From assembly GCA_900316015.1 (NCBI GenBank), contig ONBG01000010.1, positions 1 through 64,000 on the forward strand: a stretch of 64,000 nt of DNA, read 5' to 3'. Under the pieces are notes generated by a model that was given only the letters and a program-made list of their open reading frames with translations, ran no database searches and was not told the origin of the DNA. Source of the stretch: an uncultured Prevotella sp. Lineage in GTDB: Bacteria; Bacteroidota; Bacteroidia; Bacteroidales; Bacteroidaceae. Shown one piece after another: positions 28,486-36,931 of this stretch. The stretch's first letter is position 1, and every line of letters begins with the position of its first letter. The position numbers and the translations under genes are program-made.

Positions 28486-29043
28486 ATGAGTGACACAACC
28501 ATATCGACGGAACAACAGTTTAAGGATGTGATGAATGAATGCCGGTCCTTGTTCAGGAAGAAACTGCATGACTACGGAGCTTCCTGGCGGATCTTACGTC
28601 CGTCATCGTTGACCGACCAGTTATTCATCAAGGCAAAGCGAATCCGTTCTCTCGAAATTAAGAAGGAATCCTATGTCGGAGAAGGAATCCGTCCTGAATT
28701 CATTGCTTTGATCAACTATGGGATCATCGGACTGATCCAACTTGAGAAAGGCTTTGTGGATGAAGTAGACATTACCCCTGAGGAAGCCCTGGCACTCTAC
28801 GACAAGCATGCACAAGAGGCATTGGAACTGATGCTCAAGAAAAATCACGACTACGATGAGGCATGGAGGGCTATGCGCATAAGCAGCTATACCGATTTCA
28901 TCCTCACCAAGATACAAAGAGTGAAGGAGATCGAGGATATCCATGGACAGACTCTTGCCTCAGAAGGGGTAGATGCCAATTACATGGACATCATTAACTA
29001 TGCAGTTTTCGGAGCTATAAAATTGAAAGAAGTAAAAGATTGA
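28486..29043 (+). CDS. DUF1599 family protein (nucleotide-modification-associated type)
   Basis: This 185-residue cytoplasmic protein consists of two similar halves: [20 protein letters not shown] (about 26-45) matches [20 protein letters not shown] (about 121-140), and [17 protein letters not shown] matches [17 protein letters not shown]. It therefore arose by internal duplication, as is typical for DUF1599. Function is not established. Its stop overlaps the TTG start of the next gene. Confidence 0.88.
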   Translation: MSDTTISTEQQFKDVMNECRSLFRKKLHDYGASWRILRPSSLTDQLFIKAKRIRSLEIKKESYVGEGIRPEFIALINYGIIGLIQLEKGFVDEVDITPEEALALYDKHAQEALELMLKKNHDYDEAWRAMRISSYTDFILTKIQRVKEIEDIHGQTLASEGVDANYMDIINYAVFGAIKLKEVKD

Positions 29044-31121
29044 AGACCCGGTACACAATCAAAACAATTGCAGTCAATCTCTGCAGGCTCGTCTTGGCTG
29101 TTACATTCATCTTTTCTGGGTATGTAAAAGCGATTGATCCCTTAGGCACCCAATACAAAATACAGGATTACTTGGGCGCAGTGGGGTTACAAGGCATTAT
29201 ACCCGACTGGATCACGCTGCTGACCTCCATTGGACTTTCTGCCTTGGAATTTTCGCTTGGAATCTTTCTTCTATTTGCCATTCAAAGGAGGGTCGTCACC
29301 AAGTTGATTGCCGTTTTTATGGCATTGATGACCTTGATCACTTTATGGTTGGCTCTTTTCAATCCCATCAAAGATTGCGGTTGCTTTGGAGATGCGGTCA
29401 AATTGACCAACAGCCAGACACTTGTCAAGAACGTGATCTTAATGGCATGCGCCTTGATCGTTGCCAGATGGCCCTTGCAAATGTTCCGTCTGATGTCGAA
29501 AAGCAACCAATGGATCGTCATCAATTATACGGTACTGTTTATCTTGATCTCCAGCGGATATAGCTTATACAAGCTCCCCCAGTTTGACTTCCGTCCCTAC
29601 CACATTGGGGCCAACATCAAGCAAGGCATGGAAATACCGAAAGGTGCGCCACAGCCAGTCTTCGAAACGACCTTCATCCTGAAAAAGAACGGAGAAGAAA
29701 AGGAGTTTACACTAGACAACTATCCTGATTCCACATGGGAGTTCGTAGACAGCAAGACGGTAGAGATAAGACCGGGGTACGTTCCTCCCATCCATGACTT
29801 CACCATTGAAAGGCAGCGTGACGGTAAGGATATCACCCAACAGGTCTTGACGGACAAGGGATATACTTTCTTGCTTATCTCACCCCATCTGGAGAACGCT
29901 GATGACACCAACTTTGGGGACATTGACGCCATCTATGAATATGCGCAGCAGTACCATGTGCCTTTCTATTGTCTGACAGCCAGTACCAAAGATGCGATTC
30001 AGCGATGGATAGACATAACGGGGGCAGAATATCCGTTCTGCACGACCGATGAGACGACATTGAAGACCATCATCCGAAGCAATCCCGGACTGATCTTACT
30101 CAAGAACGGGACCGTCATCCGGAAATGGAGCCATAATGAGCTTCCCAAGGAAGCTAAGCTCACCGCTCCCCTTGACCAATTACCGATCGGCTCCATGCCC
30201 CATGACAGCATTCCCAAGAAAATTCTGGAGATCCTGTTATGGTTTGTCCTGCCACTCTTCTTGCTGACATTGGCCGATCGGCTATGGGCTTGGACAAAAT
30301 GGTTAAAAAAGAAAGAAAACGAAAATAGGATATATCAACTTTTTAATAAGAAAAAGAAAATGAGAAAGAAAATTGTAGCAGGCAACTGGAAAATGAACAA
30401 GAACCTGCAAGAAGGTGTAGCTTTGGCTAAAGAGATCAACGATGTATTGGCTGCAGACAAGCCCAATTGCGGAGTCATCATTTGCACTCCTTTTATCCAT
30501 TTGGCAAGTGTGGCACAAGTGATCGACCAGAATGTGGTAGCCTTGGGCGCAGAAAACTGCGCAGACAAGGAAAAGGGAGCCTACACGGGTGAGGTTTCTG
30601 CAGAGATGGTCAAGAGCACTGGAGCTCAATATGTCATCCTCGGTCACTCTGAGCGTCGTCAGTACTATCACGAGACAGCAGAGATCCTGAAAGACAAAGT
30701 ACAGCTTGCATTGGCAAATGGCCTAAAGGTTATCTTCTGCTGTGGCGAGACCCTTGAGGAGCGTGAAGCCAACAAACAGAACGAAGTCGTAAAAGCAGAG
30801 CTCGAGGGTAGCGTATTCAACCTTTCCGCAGATGAATGGAAAAATATCGTTTTAGCCTATGAGCCCATCTGGGCCATTGGCACAGGAAAGACCGCCACGT
30901 CCGACCAAGCAGAGGAAATGTTGGCATACATCCGCTCTATCGTAGCAGAGAAATATGGCAAAGAGGCTGCTGAGGACACGACAATCCTGTATGGTGGTTC
31001 CTGCAAGCCTTCAAACGCTCCTGAGTTGTTTGCAAAACCTGACATCGACGGTGGCCTGATCGGTGGCGCTTCTTTGAAAGCTGCCGACTTCAAAGGCATC
31101 ATCGATGCTTGGAAGAAGTAA
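29040..31121 (+). CDS. BT_3928-type membrane protein (DoxX/MauE-like) in one open frame with triosephosphate isomerase
   Basis: The first 440 codons form a protein with four N-terminal membrane helices ([17 protein letters not shown], a CGCFGD motif), a fifth helix near 160, a periplasmic thioredoxin-like part (about 250-380) and a final helix near 395-415. This is the BT_3928 arrangement, commonly next to tpiA. Here no stop follows: the frame passes through an A-rich linker (about 425-440) straight into [13 protein letters not shown]. The start is TTG at 29040 overlapping the previous stop; no ATG fits the family start. Either one 693-residue fusion is made or tpiA also starts inside. Confidence 0.8.
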   Translation: MKTRYTIKTIAVNLCRLVLAVTFIFSGYVKAIDPLGTQYKIQDYLGAVGLQGIIPDWITLLTSIGLSALEFSLGIFLLFAIQRRVVTKLIAVFMALMTLITLWLALFNPIKDCGCFGDAVKLTNSQTLVKNVILMACALIVARWPLQMFRLMSKSNQWIVINYTVLFILISSGYSLYKLPQFDFRPYHIGANIKQGMEIPKGAPQPVFETTFILKKNGEEKEFTLDNYPDSTWEFVDSKTVEIRPGYVPPIHDFTIERQRDGKDITQQVLTDKGYTFLLISPHLENADDTNFGDIDAIYEYAQQYHVPFYCLTASTKDAIQRWIDITGAEYPFCTTDETTLKTIIRSNPGLILLKNGTVIRKWSHNELPKEAKLTAPLDQLPIGSMPHDSIPKKILEILLWFVLPLFLLTLADRLWAWTKWLKKKENENRIYQLFNKKKKMRKKIVAGNWKMNKNLQEGVALAKEINDVLAADKPNCGVIICTPFIHLASVAQVIDQNVVALGAENCADKEKGAYTGEVSAEMVKSTGAQYVILGHSERRQYYHETAEILKDKVQLALANGLKVIFCCGETLEEREANKQNEVVKAELEGSVFNLSADEWKNIVLAYEPIWAIGTGKTATSDQAEEMLAYIRSIVAEKYGKEAAEDTTILYGGSCKPSNAPELFAKPDIDGGLIGGASLKAADFKGIIDAWKK
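30360..31121 (+). CDS. tpiA: Triosephosphate isomerase (as internal start or fused domain)
   Basis: TpiA interconverts dihydroxyacetone phosphate and glyceraldehyde 3-phosphate in glycolysis. The domain is complete: NWKMN with the active-site Lys, ILGHSERR with the catalytic His, [16 protein letters not shown] with the catalytic Glu and loop 6, and YGGSCKPSN. Length from the internal ATG is 253. The upstream AAGAAAAAGAAA is a poor ribosome site, though A-rich leaders do work in Bacteroidetes. See the in-frame upstream membrane protein. A terminator follows at 31132. Confidence 0.95.
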   Translation: MRKKIVAGNWKMNKNLQEGVALAKEINDVLAADKPNCGVIICTPFIHLASVAQVIDQNVVALGAENCADKEKGAYTGEVSAEMVKSTGAQYVILGHSERRQYYHETAEILKDKVQLALANGLKVIFCCGETLEEREANKQNEVVKAELEGSVFNLSADEWKNIVLAYEPIWAIGTGKTATSDQAEEMLAYIRSIVAEKYGKEAAEDTTILYGGSCKPSNAPELFAKPDIDGGLIGGASLKAADFKGIIDAWKK

Positions 31122-31131
31122 CCAAATATGA

Positions 31132-31157
31132 GGGCAGTGCCCATGCACTGCCCCTTT
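31132..31157 (+). terminator. Terminator after tpiA
   Basis: A perfect 9-bp stem (GGGCAGTGC), 4-nt loop, then CTTTT. Confidence 0.75.
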
Positions 31158-31177
31158 TATCCATTAGATCATAAACA

Positions 31178-31945
31178 ATGAAACCATTCGTCACTTTTTG
31201 GATCATCATCTTATGCACTGCGACATCTGCTAATGCCCAGACATTTATGGAATACCTGAGGAAAAACGTACAGGGACAAGGAACGGTCTCTGTCACGCAA
31301 AGCAGGGAAATCGAGGCCTTGGTCAATGGAAAACAGCCCGTCAGCCAAAACGGAAAAACGGAAAAAGGCAAGACGACTGCATCCAGTCAGAAAGTACCAT
31401 CAACAGCAGTGTTGCCCCAAAAGGAAACGACCCATAAGACAAAGAACACGACGAACGACACGAAACCAACTGCCACCGAAAAAGAAAAAAAAGCCGTTCA
31501 GGAACAGCATCCGCTCACAACGGAACAGCATAAGACGGAAACCATGCAAAAAAACGACTCCGCCAAGAAAGCTGAAGCGAATCGGACAGAGAGACCCAAC
31601 CGTGCAGAATCCCCTCAGGAAGAAGATGATGAGATGGAGATTCCTACTGTCGACATGAGAAAGAAGGTGATGCGGAGAAGCTATAAGGTAAATGGCTACC
31701 GTGTCCAAGTATTCTCTGGCGGGAACTCAAGACAAGACAAGATCAAGGCACAAAAAGCGGGAAACAATGTCAAGATGGCTTTTCCTGAACTCCCCGTGTA
31801 CGTACATTTCTATTCCCCGAAATGGGTATGCCGCGTGGGGAACTTCAAAAGCTACGAGGAAGCTCACCGCGTACTTCAAAAAGTCATGAAGATGGGATAT
31901 CGGTCAGCAACAATCCTTAGGGGGAAGATCACTGTACAAGACTAA
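31178..31945 (+). CDS. SPOR-domain protein with long low-complexity linker
   Basis: A signal peptide (about 1-21) is followed by a linker (about 45-165) of K, T, Q, E and N without structure, and a C-terminal SPOR domain (about 175-250; [20 protein letters not shown] and [16 protein letters not shown]). SPOR domains bind denuded glycan strands of peptidoglycan, often at the septum. Length is 255. It lies between tpiA and folE, the order seen in Bacteroides. Confidence 0.9.
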   Translation: MKPFVTFWIIILCTATSANAQTFMEYLRKNVQGQGTVSVTQSREIEALVNGKQPVSQNGKTEKGKTTASSQKVPSTAVLPQKETTHKTKNTTNDTKPTATEKEKKAVQEQHPLTTEQHKTETMQKNDSAKKAEANRTERPNRAESPQEEDDEMEIPTVDMRKKVMRRSYKVNGYRVQVFSGGNSRQDKIKAQKAGNNVKMAFPELPVYVHFYSPKWVCRVGNFKSYEEAHRVLQKVMKMGYRSATILRGKITVQD

Positions 31946-31958
31946 TCAACAGATAAAA

Positions 31959-32552
31959 ATGAATCCAGAAACAGAATTTCGCGAGGGATTGGATGAACTC
32001 GCATCGCATTATAAAAGTATCTTAGAGTTGTTGGGCGAGGATCCAGACAGGGAAGGACTGGTCAAGACGCCCATGCGGGTCGCTAAGGCTATGCAAATCC
32101 TGACGAGAGGATACACACAGGACCCACACAAAGTCCTGACCGACGCCTTGTTCGAAGAAAAGTACAACCAAATGGTTATCGTCAAGGATATCGACTTCTT
32201 CTCTATGTGCGAGCATCACATGTTGCCTTTCTATGGGAAGGCACATATTGCTTATATCCCCAACGGCTATATCACAGGACTCAGCAAAATCGCACGAGTC
32301 GTGGATATTTTCAGCCATAGACTGCAAGTACAGGAAAGGATGACCCAACAAATCAAGGACTGCATACAAGAGACCTTGAAGCCACAAGGTGTCATGGTGG
32401 TGATCGAAGCTAAACATATGTGCATGCAAATGAGAGGCGTAGAGAAGCAGAACTCCATCACGACAACCAGTGATTACAGTGGCGTTTTCAATTCCCTGAA
32501 CACCAGACAAGAGTTCATGAGTCTCCTCAGGGGGGAGTCGAAACGCATCTGA
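31959..32552 (+). CDS. folE: GTP cyclohydrolase I
   Basis: FolE turns GTP into dihydroneopterin triphosphate, the first step of folate synthesis. The zinc site CEHHMLPF (Cys, His) and the later [12 protein letters not shown] motif are present. Length of 197 is normal. The start lies 13 nt after the SPOR gene and continues that operon. Confidence 0.96.
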   Translation: MNPETEFREGLDELASHYKSILELLGEDPDREGLVKTPMRVAKAMQILTRGYTQDPHKVLTDALFEEKYNQMVIVKDIDFFSMCEHHMLPFYGKAHIAYIPNGYITGLSKIARVVDIFSHRLQVQERMTQQIKDCIQETLKPQGVMVVIEAKHMCMQMRGVEKQNSITTTSDYSGVFNSLNTRQEFMSLLRGESKRI

Positions 32553-32663
32553 TTATGTTAAAATTCTCGAAAAAGCATCACTTTATAAAGGAAAGGAAGC
32601 AAGTTTCTTGAGAATGGGTCATTATATAACAGACAACAAAATATTAACAAAAAATATAAAACA

Positions 32664-33293
32664 ATGAAAAATTTAAAGAACTACCTGATGTTATTCGCCT
32701 GCCTCTTGGTAGCCTCGATGACATTAACCTCTTGTATGAATGACGATGACAATACCGAAAATTATAAGGTACTGACACAAGCTGAGAAATCTCAAGTCAT
32801 GATGGCTGTCAGCGGAACCTATACTGGAAAAATGAAATATTATAGCAATTCCACCTATAATAGTGCTGATTCCGTTTCAACATCTTGGAGGATTACCTCT
32901 GACTCAACCTTCGTCATGCAATTCCCCATGGAAGCCGTTGAGGGCTTTATCGACGGACAAGACAACAAATCTGACATTGCATCCTTAGGAATGGTTACCT
33001 TAAGGGGAAAAACTTACTTAGGGAACTATATGCTCGAAAGTTACTGGACTCAGTCGTACTACCAGTTGGGATTGGAAATAGAGTCTGTGAAAGCAACAAC
33101 AGCAAGTGGGAAAACTGTCACGATCGAATTCTCTAACACAGCCATGCAGTTAGGTTCCTATTCTCAGGTGTATTATCCAATGATCGAATATTATAACAAC
33201 CAGACTGCAGCATACATTCTGATCAAGAATATTGATTACGAAGGAATGACTTATCCCATCAATGCGCCTTTTATGCTAGGCGGGAAAAAATAA
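32664..33293 (+). CDS. DUF4840-type lipoprotein
   Basis: The N-terminus has a lipobox (MTLTSCMND, Cys24) with DDDN behind it, a common surface-export pattern in Bacteroidetes. The rest is a 180-residue strand-rich domain with VSGTYTGKMKYYSN near residue 50, which fits DUF4840. Function is unknown. exonuclease III begins 9 nt downstream. Confidence 0.8.
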   Translation: MKNLKNYLMLFACLLVASMTLTSCMNDDDNTENYKVLTQAEKSQVMMAVSGTYTGKMKYYSNSTYNSADSVSTSWRITSDSTFVMQFPMEAVEGFIDGQDNKSDIASLGMVTLRGKTYLGNYMLESYWTQSYYQLGLEIESVKATTASGKTVTIEFSNTAMQLGSYSQVYYPMIEYYNNQTAAYILIKNIDYEGMTYPINAPFMLGGKK

Positions 33294-33302
33294 TAAATTG
33301 AT

Positions 33303-34118
33303 ATGAAATTTATATCATGGAACGTCAACGGTCTGCGTGCCTGCGTGAAGCCAAAGACCGGGAACGACGACCCAAAATATGACAGTAAGGGCTTTGAAGC
33401 ATACTTCAAAGCCCTTGATGCTGATGTGTTCTGTCTACAAGAAACCAAAATGCAAGAAGGGCAACTCGACCTGCAGTTTGAAGGTTACGAGTCTTTTTGG
33501 AACTACGCTGACAAGAAAGGCTACTCTGGTACTGCTGTCTATACCCGTATTCACCCCTTACATGTTACCTACGGCATCGGAATTGACCTTCACGACCATG
33601 AGGGAAGGGTGATCACCCTGGAATTTCCCGAGTTCTATTTTATCACCTGTTACACTCCAAATTCTGGGGAAACGCCAGCGCCTCCCACGAAAAACATGCC
33701 CAAGCGACTCGAATACAGGATGGAATGGGAAGCTGATTTCCAGGCTTACCTGAGAAAATTGGATGAGAAGAAACCGATCATCCTCTGTGGTGACTTGAAC
33801 GTTGCTCACAAGGAAATAGACGTGTCTAACCCTGACAAACACCGTAAGAACCATGACGCTGGGTTCACTGATCAGGAAAGGGAGAAGATAGATCTCTTTT
33901 TGAAAAGTGGGTTTACAGACACCTTCCGCCAACTATATCCCGAACAGGTCACTTACAGTTTTTGGACCTATCGCGGGTTCTGTCGACCGAAAAACTTAGG
34001 ATGGAGACTGGATTACTTCATCATCTCCAACCGGTTGACCGACAGACTCAAAGACTCCTTGATCCATACAGAGATTATGGGATCGGACCATTGCCCGGTG
34101 GAACTGGACCTGAAATAA
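33303..34118 (+). CDS. xth: Exodeoxyribonuclease III
   Basis: This is an AP endonuclease and 3'-5' exonuclease of base-excision repair. FISWNVNGLRACV at the start, LQETKMQEGQ (metal Glu), YSGTAVYTR, CGDLNVAHKEIDV and the C-terminal GWRLDYFIIS and GSDHCPVELDL motifs are all present. Length is 271, slightly above the typical 250-255 because of an insert after residue 15. A terminator follows. Confidence 0.96.
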   Translation: MKFISWNVNGLRACVKPKTGNDDPKYDSKGFEAYFKALDADVFCLQETKMQEGQLDLQFEGYESFWNYADKKGYSGTAVYTRIHPLHVTYGIGIDLHDHEGRVITLEFPEFYFITCYTPNSGETPAPPTKNMPKRLEYRMEWEADFQAYLRKLDEKKPIILCGDLNVAHKEIDVSNPDKHRKNHDAGFTDQEREKIDLFLKSGFTDTFRQLYPEQVTYSFWTYRGFCRPKNLGWRLDYFIISNRLTDRLKDSLIHTEIMGSDHCPVELDLK

Positions 34119-34146
34119 AAGATCATTCATCTTGATGCGAACTAAA

Positions 34147-34176
34147 AAAGGAGCTCCTTCCAATGGGAGCTCCTTT
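34147..34176 (+). terminator. Bidirectional terminator between xth and the MORN-like gene
   Basis: An 11-bp stem AAAGGAGCTCC, 8-nt loop, with T and A runs on both sides. It serves convergent genes. Confidence 0.8.
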
Positions 34177-34202
34177 AAAGGTTTTAGTCTGTAATGTATC
34201 AA

Positions 34203-34709
34203 TTATAAGAGAGATTTAATCTCAGAGAGAGAATGCTTTTGAATGGTTCCATCCGGGCGGGTTACCGTGAAGTAGTCGTGGACCGAAACCCCATTTCTGT
34301 ACTGTACGACCGCGATACTGCCATCACGCATCTGAAGAGTGAAATAGCCCTCACGCTTGCCGTTCTTGTAAGTACCATGAAGTTTCTCCTTGCCATTACT
34401 ATAATAAGTAGTCACCTCGCCGTCCAAGATACTATTATTATCATTACTTAAATCAATGAACTTATAGCCTCCTTCGGCACGAAGAGTACCGTTCAGATAG
34501 AAGTCCTGGAAAACGTCACGCTTCTGCAAACCAAGACCTTCCGTCATGAGCAGACGATAATAGCTGGCGTCACTGCGATCAGAAACCGTCAAATGGTTAT
34601 CTGAATAGTAAATGGTGTCAGCCACAACTGTAACATTCTCAAAATGCTTGCGACCGTAAGATGCTACTGTCAGCAGAGCCATTACCGAAATAAGAAATAA
34701 CTTCTTCAT
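34203..34709 (-). CDS. Exported MORN-repeat-like protein
   Basis: A signal peptide (about 1-19, MKKLFLISVMALLTVASYG) precedes a 150-residue domain with repeated short strands such as GEVTTYYSNGKEKLHGTYKNG and GYFTLQMRDGS, typical of MORN variants. Its function is unknown. It is a single gene with a TACCTTTG promoter. Confidence 0.72.
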   Translation of the reverse strand: MKKLFLISVMALLTVASYGRKHFENVTVVADTIYYSDNHLTVSDRSDASYYRLLMTEGLGLQKRDVFQDFYLNGTLRAEGGYKFIDLSNDNNSILDGEVTTYYSNGKEKLHGTYKNGKREGYFTLQMRDGSIAVVQYRNGVSVHDYFTVTRPDGTIQKHSLSEIKSLL

Positions 34710-34749
34710 TTTATTGCTTGATATTTAGGTTCCTTATTATTTTCGGATG

Positions 34750-34782
34750 CAAAGGTATATAATCATCCGCAAATTATGCAAA
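34750..34782 (-). promoter_or_regulatory. Promoter of the MORN-like gene
   Basis: Minus strand TTTG, 21 nt, TACCTTTG, about 40 nt before the ATG. The region 34783-35044 holds no supported gene and is AT-rich. Confidence 0.55.
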
Positions 34783-35044
34783 ATTTTAACTTTATTTTAT
34801 CATTAATTTTCATCCATCAATCGACTATAAATGAAAAGGGAAACAAAGAATAAAAATATTAAGTTTAAGGTCTTAATTCTTTCAAAATGTAAGCGAGAAA
34901 AGATAATACTCACAGATATCACCTATTCCTCTTTACACATTGTCATTAGAATGAAAAAAGTAAGGAAGAGATCATTTATTGACAGGGATGATTATCAGGT
35001 AATATATGTAAACATTATTTATTACAAATCAATTTGAGAGAAGG

Positions 35045-35085
35045 AAACCGCTTTCCGCTTGCAAGGTGCAAGCGGAAAGCGGTTT
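35045..35085 (-). terminator. Perfect hairpin overlapping the TonB-protein stop codon
   Basis: A 19-bp perfect stem (AAACCGCTTTCCGCTTGCA) with a 3-nt loop. It covers part of the stop codon at 35084-35086. No T run follows on the minus strand, so it may be a 3'-end stabiliser as much as a terminator. Confidence 0.6.
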
Positions 35086-36199
35086 ATTGTTGACGAAATG
35101 ACAAGGGAATACTGATCCTGACATTCACTTTATGCCCGTCCTTCTCACCCGGTATCCACTGCGGCATCCCTTTCAGGATACGAACGGCATCACGATCTAT
35201 AGCCGGAGAGAGGGCATCCACGATGCGGACATCACGAACAAAGCCTTCCTTGTCAATCAAGACTGAAGCTACGACCTTGCCCTGATGATCCTTTAAGTCG
35301 CCTTCATCAGGATAAGTAATGTTATCCAAGATATACTTTCGCAAGGCTGAGGCACCCCCACGGAAAGAAGGAGCCTGGTCCACCTTATTATATATAGGCA
35401 CTCCTTGATACAAGCTGTCTGAAGAGTAGGGAGCTGGAACGCGGGCAGGGATAGGCATCTCCAACAACTTTCGGCAACTCTTCGTCAGAAAATTGCGCAT
35501 GGAGGACAGAGGGATCACCGACAGGAAAGGCTTTGCCTCATCTGCTGTCAGGAACGCGCCCTGGACAAGGACGGCATCCATTCCCAAGCAAGCGTCAGAG
35601 ACCTGCAACCCATACAGGGTTCCATCAGGTCGCCCTTGAAGGGAATGTGACAGCAATAAGGTAGCCAAGGCATACTCATCCGAGCCCGACCGGAGAATAT
35701 TCTTTGAAGTCAGGACTTGCTGATGAATCAGATCATAAGTCACCAACATAGACATCGAACGGGATTCTCCCTTTGAATCCCTACCCGCTTCCACCTTTTT
35801 AGAAAGGCTAAAGGACACATAGCGATTGGTTACACGCCCCATTTCTTTCAGCTCACAAGTGATATAGTTGAACTTATGGTCGTCAGGCAGCGTAGCAAAA
35901 GCAGTCACAGGAATTCCATACTTACTCTTGAACTGTAGATAGGCACGATCGAATTGGTCTGCATCCACGTCAAAGAGTTGCTTGGCAAGGAAGGTCTGCA
36001 AAGGTTTTAAGTCGGAAAAATCCATCATGGATGGCCACTCCAGGTCGACATCTATCACATTGGTCTCATCTCCATCCTGGTAGAGAAGATGTTCCTTCTG
36101 ATAGATCACCTCACATTTCTGGATACTGACCGATTGTTGGGCGGAGACGAACAAAGCGCAAAAACAAAGCAGCGTAAAAACGACAAAGATCCTTTTCAT
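35084..36199 (-). CDS. TonB C-terminal domain protein
   Basis: A signal peptide (about 1-20) is followed by an unrecognised domain (about 25-270) and a TonB C-terminal domain (about 280-371; GGASALRKYILDNITYPDEG, VVASVLIDKEGFVRDVRIVD). Because the N-terminus looks cleaved and lacks a proline-rich arm, it is not a classical energy transducer. It starts 1 nt after the DUF4251 stop, so the two are coupled. Confidence 0.8.
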   Translation of the reverse strand: MKRIFVVFTLLCFCALFVSAQQSVSIQKCEVIYQKEHLLYQDGDETNVIDVDLEWPSMMDFSDLKPLQTFLAKQLFDVDADQFDRAYLQFKSKYGIPVTAFATLPDDHKFNYITCELKEMGRVTNRYVSFSLSKKVEAGRDSKGESRSMSMLVTYDLIHQQVLTSKNILRSGSDEYALATLLLSHSLQGRPDGTLYGLQVSDACLGMDAVLVQGAFLTADEAKPFLSVIPLSSMRNFLTKSCRKLLEMPIPARVPAPYSSDSLYQGVPIYNKVDQAPSFRGGASALRKYILDNITYPDEGDLKDHQGKVVASVLIDKEGFVRDVRIVDALSPAIDRDAVRILKGMPQWIPGEKDGHKVNVRISIPLSFRQQ

Positions 36200-36200
36200 G

Positions 36201-36698
36201 TCAATGCTTATTAAAGTTCATCTCACCCGTGAAGCTGATCCCCTCACGCTCCTGTGCCGTAACGTTCAAGCTTACCTGGCCATTGTCATAGACATCCAGC
36301 TGATATTGGTACACATCCTCTTCATACTTGACTCCGATGAGGACCCGGGTCATATTCTTTTTGGCACGATATGTCTGATACCGCGAAATGGGAACAGAGA
36401 AATACAATCCGGTTCCACCGCCATAAGGGACACGGTAAGCACGACCGAAATAAGGGAGATAAGAGATCAGGCTGTCGTTCCTAACCGTGACATCATAGCC
36501 ATATTCCAAGGTCTTGCCAGGTCCACGACGCGGGTAGACGTAGTTGATACCAATCGTATAATTGCGATTTTCCAAAGCCTCTAAGACGGCTTTCGCCTGA
36601 AGCTCCTGCCGTGCTGTTTTCTCTGATGGCGTTAACTTCGTGGCGCACGACACGCACAGGACAGCCATCATCATACACATGAAAATTTCTTTTTTCAT
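36201..36698 (-). CDS. DUF4251 lipoprotein
   Basis: MKKEIFMCMMMAVLCVSCAT is a lipoprotein signal (Cys18). The rest matches the DUF4251 layout: ALENRNYTIGINYVYPRRG, then a YFSVPISRY strand region and a C-terminal strand hairpin. The start at 36698 is preceded by GAGGA; the longer frame to 36785 has no signal and starts just after the promoter. Function is unknown. Confidence 0.82.
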   Translation of the reverse strand: MKKEIFMCMMMAVLCVSCATKLTPSEKTARQELQAKAVLEALENRNYTIGINYVYPRRGPGKTLEYGYDVTVRNDSLISYLPYFGRAYRVPYGGGTGLYFSVPISRYQTYRAKKNMTRVLIGVKYEEDVYQYQLDVYDNGQVSLNVTAQEREGISFTGEMNFNKH

Positions 36699-36797
36699 TT
36701 CATATTCCTCTTTATAGGAAGCTCTCCTACAGAAAGAGAAGTGTTTCCCTACCCCTCCCATTACATGTCGGAAAGCCTCTTCCATGAACTAACGTTG

Positions 36798-36805
36798 CAA
36801 AGATA
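36798..36805 (-). promoter_or_regulatory. -7 promoter element of the DUF4251-TonB operon
   Basis: Minus strand TATCTTTG, a full match to TAnnTTTG, 100 nt before the lipoprotein ATG. Confidence 0.5.
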
Positions 36806-36861
36806 GGAATTTTATCGTGAAAGTTACAATGAAAAATAAGAAAAGGATTCTGGACTGGCAA

Positions 36862-36890
36862 AAACAAAGGCAGCCCACACGGGACTGCCT
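36862..36890 (-). terminator. Terminator after putA
   Basis: Minus strand AGGCAGTCCC, short loop, GGGCTGCCT, then TTGTTTTTG. It lies about 40 nt past the putA stop. Confidence 0.75.
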
Positions 36891-36931
36891 CTGCATCTAT
36901 GAAATCTTAACCTTACATCAGGAAATCTATT

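Noticed and set aside
34831-35037. 68-residue plus-strand frame
   Set aside because: It is a lysine- and isoleucine-rich product of AT-rich intergenic DNA with no domain, signal or ribosome site.
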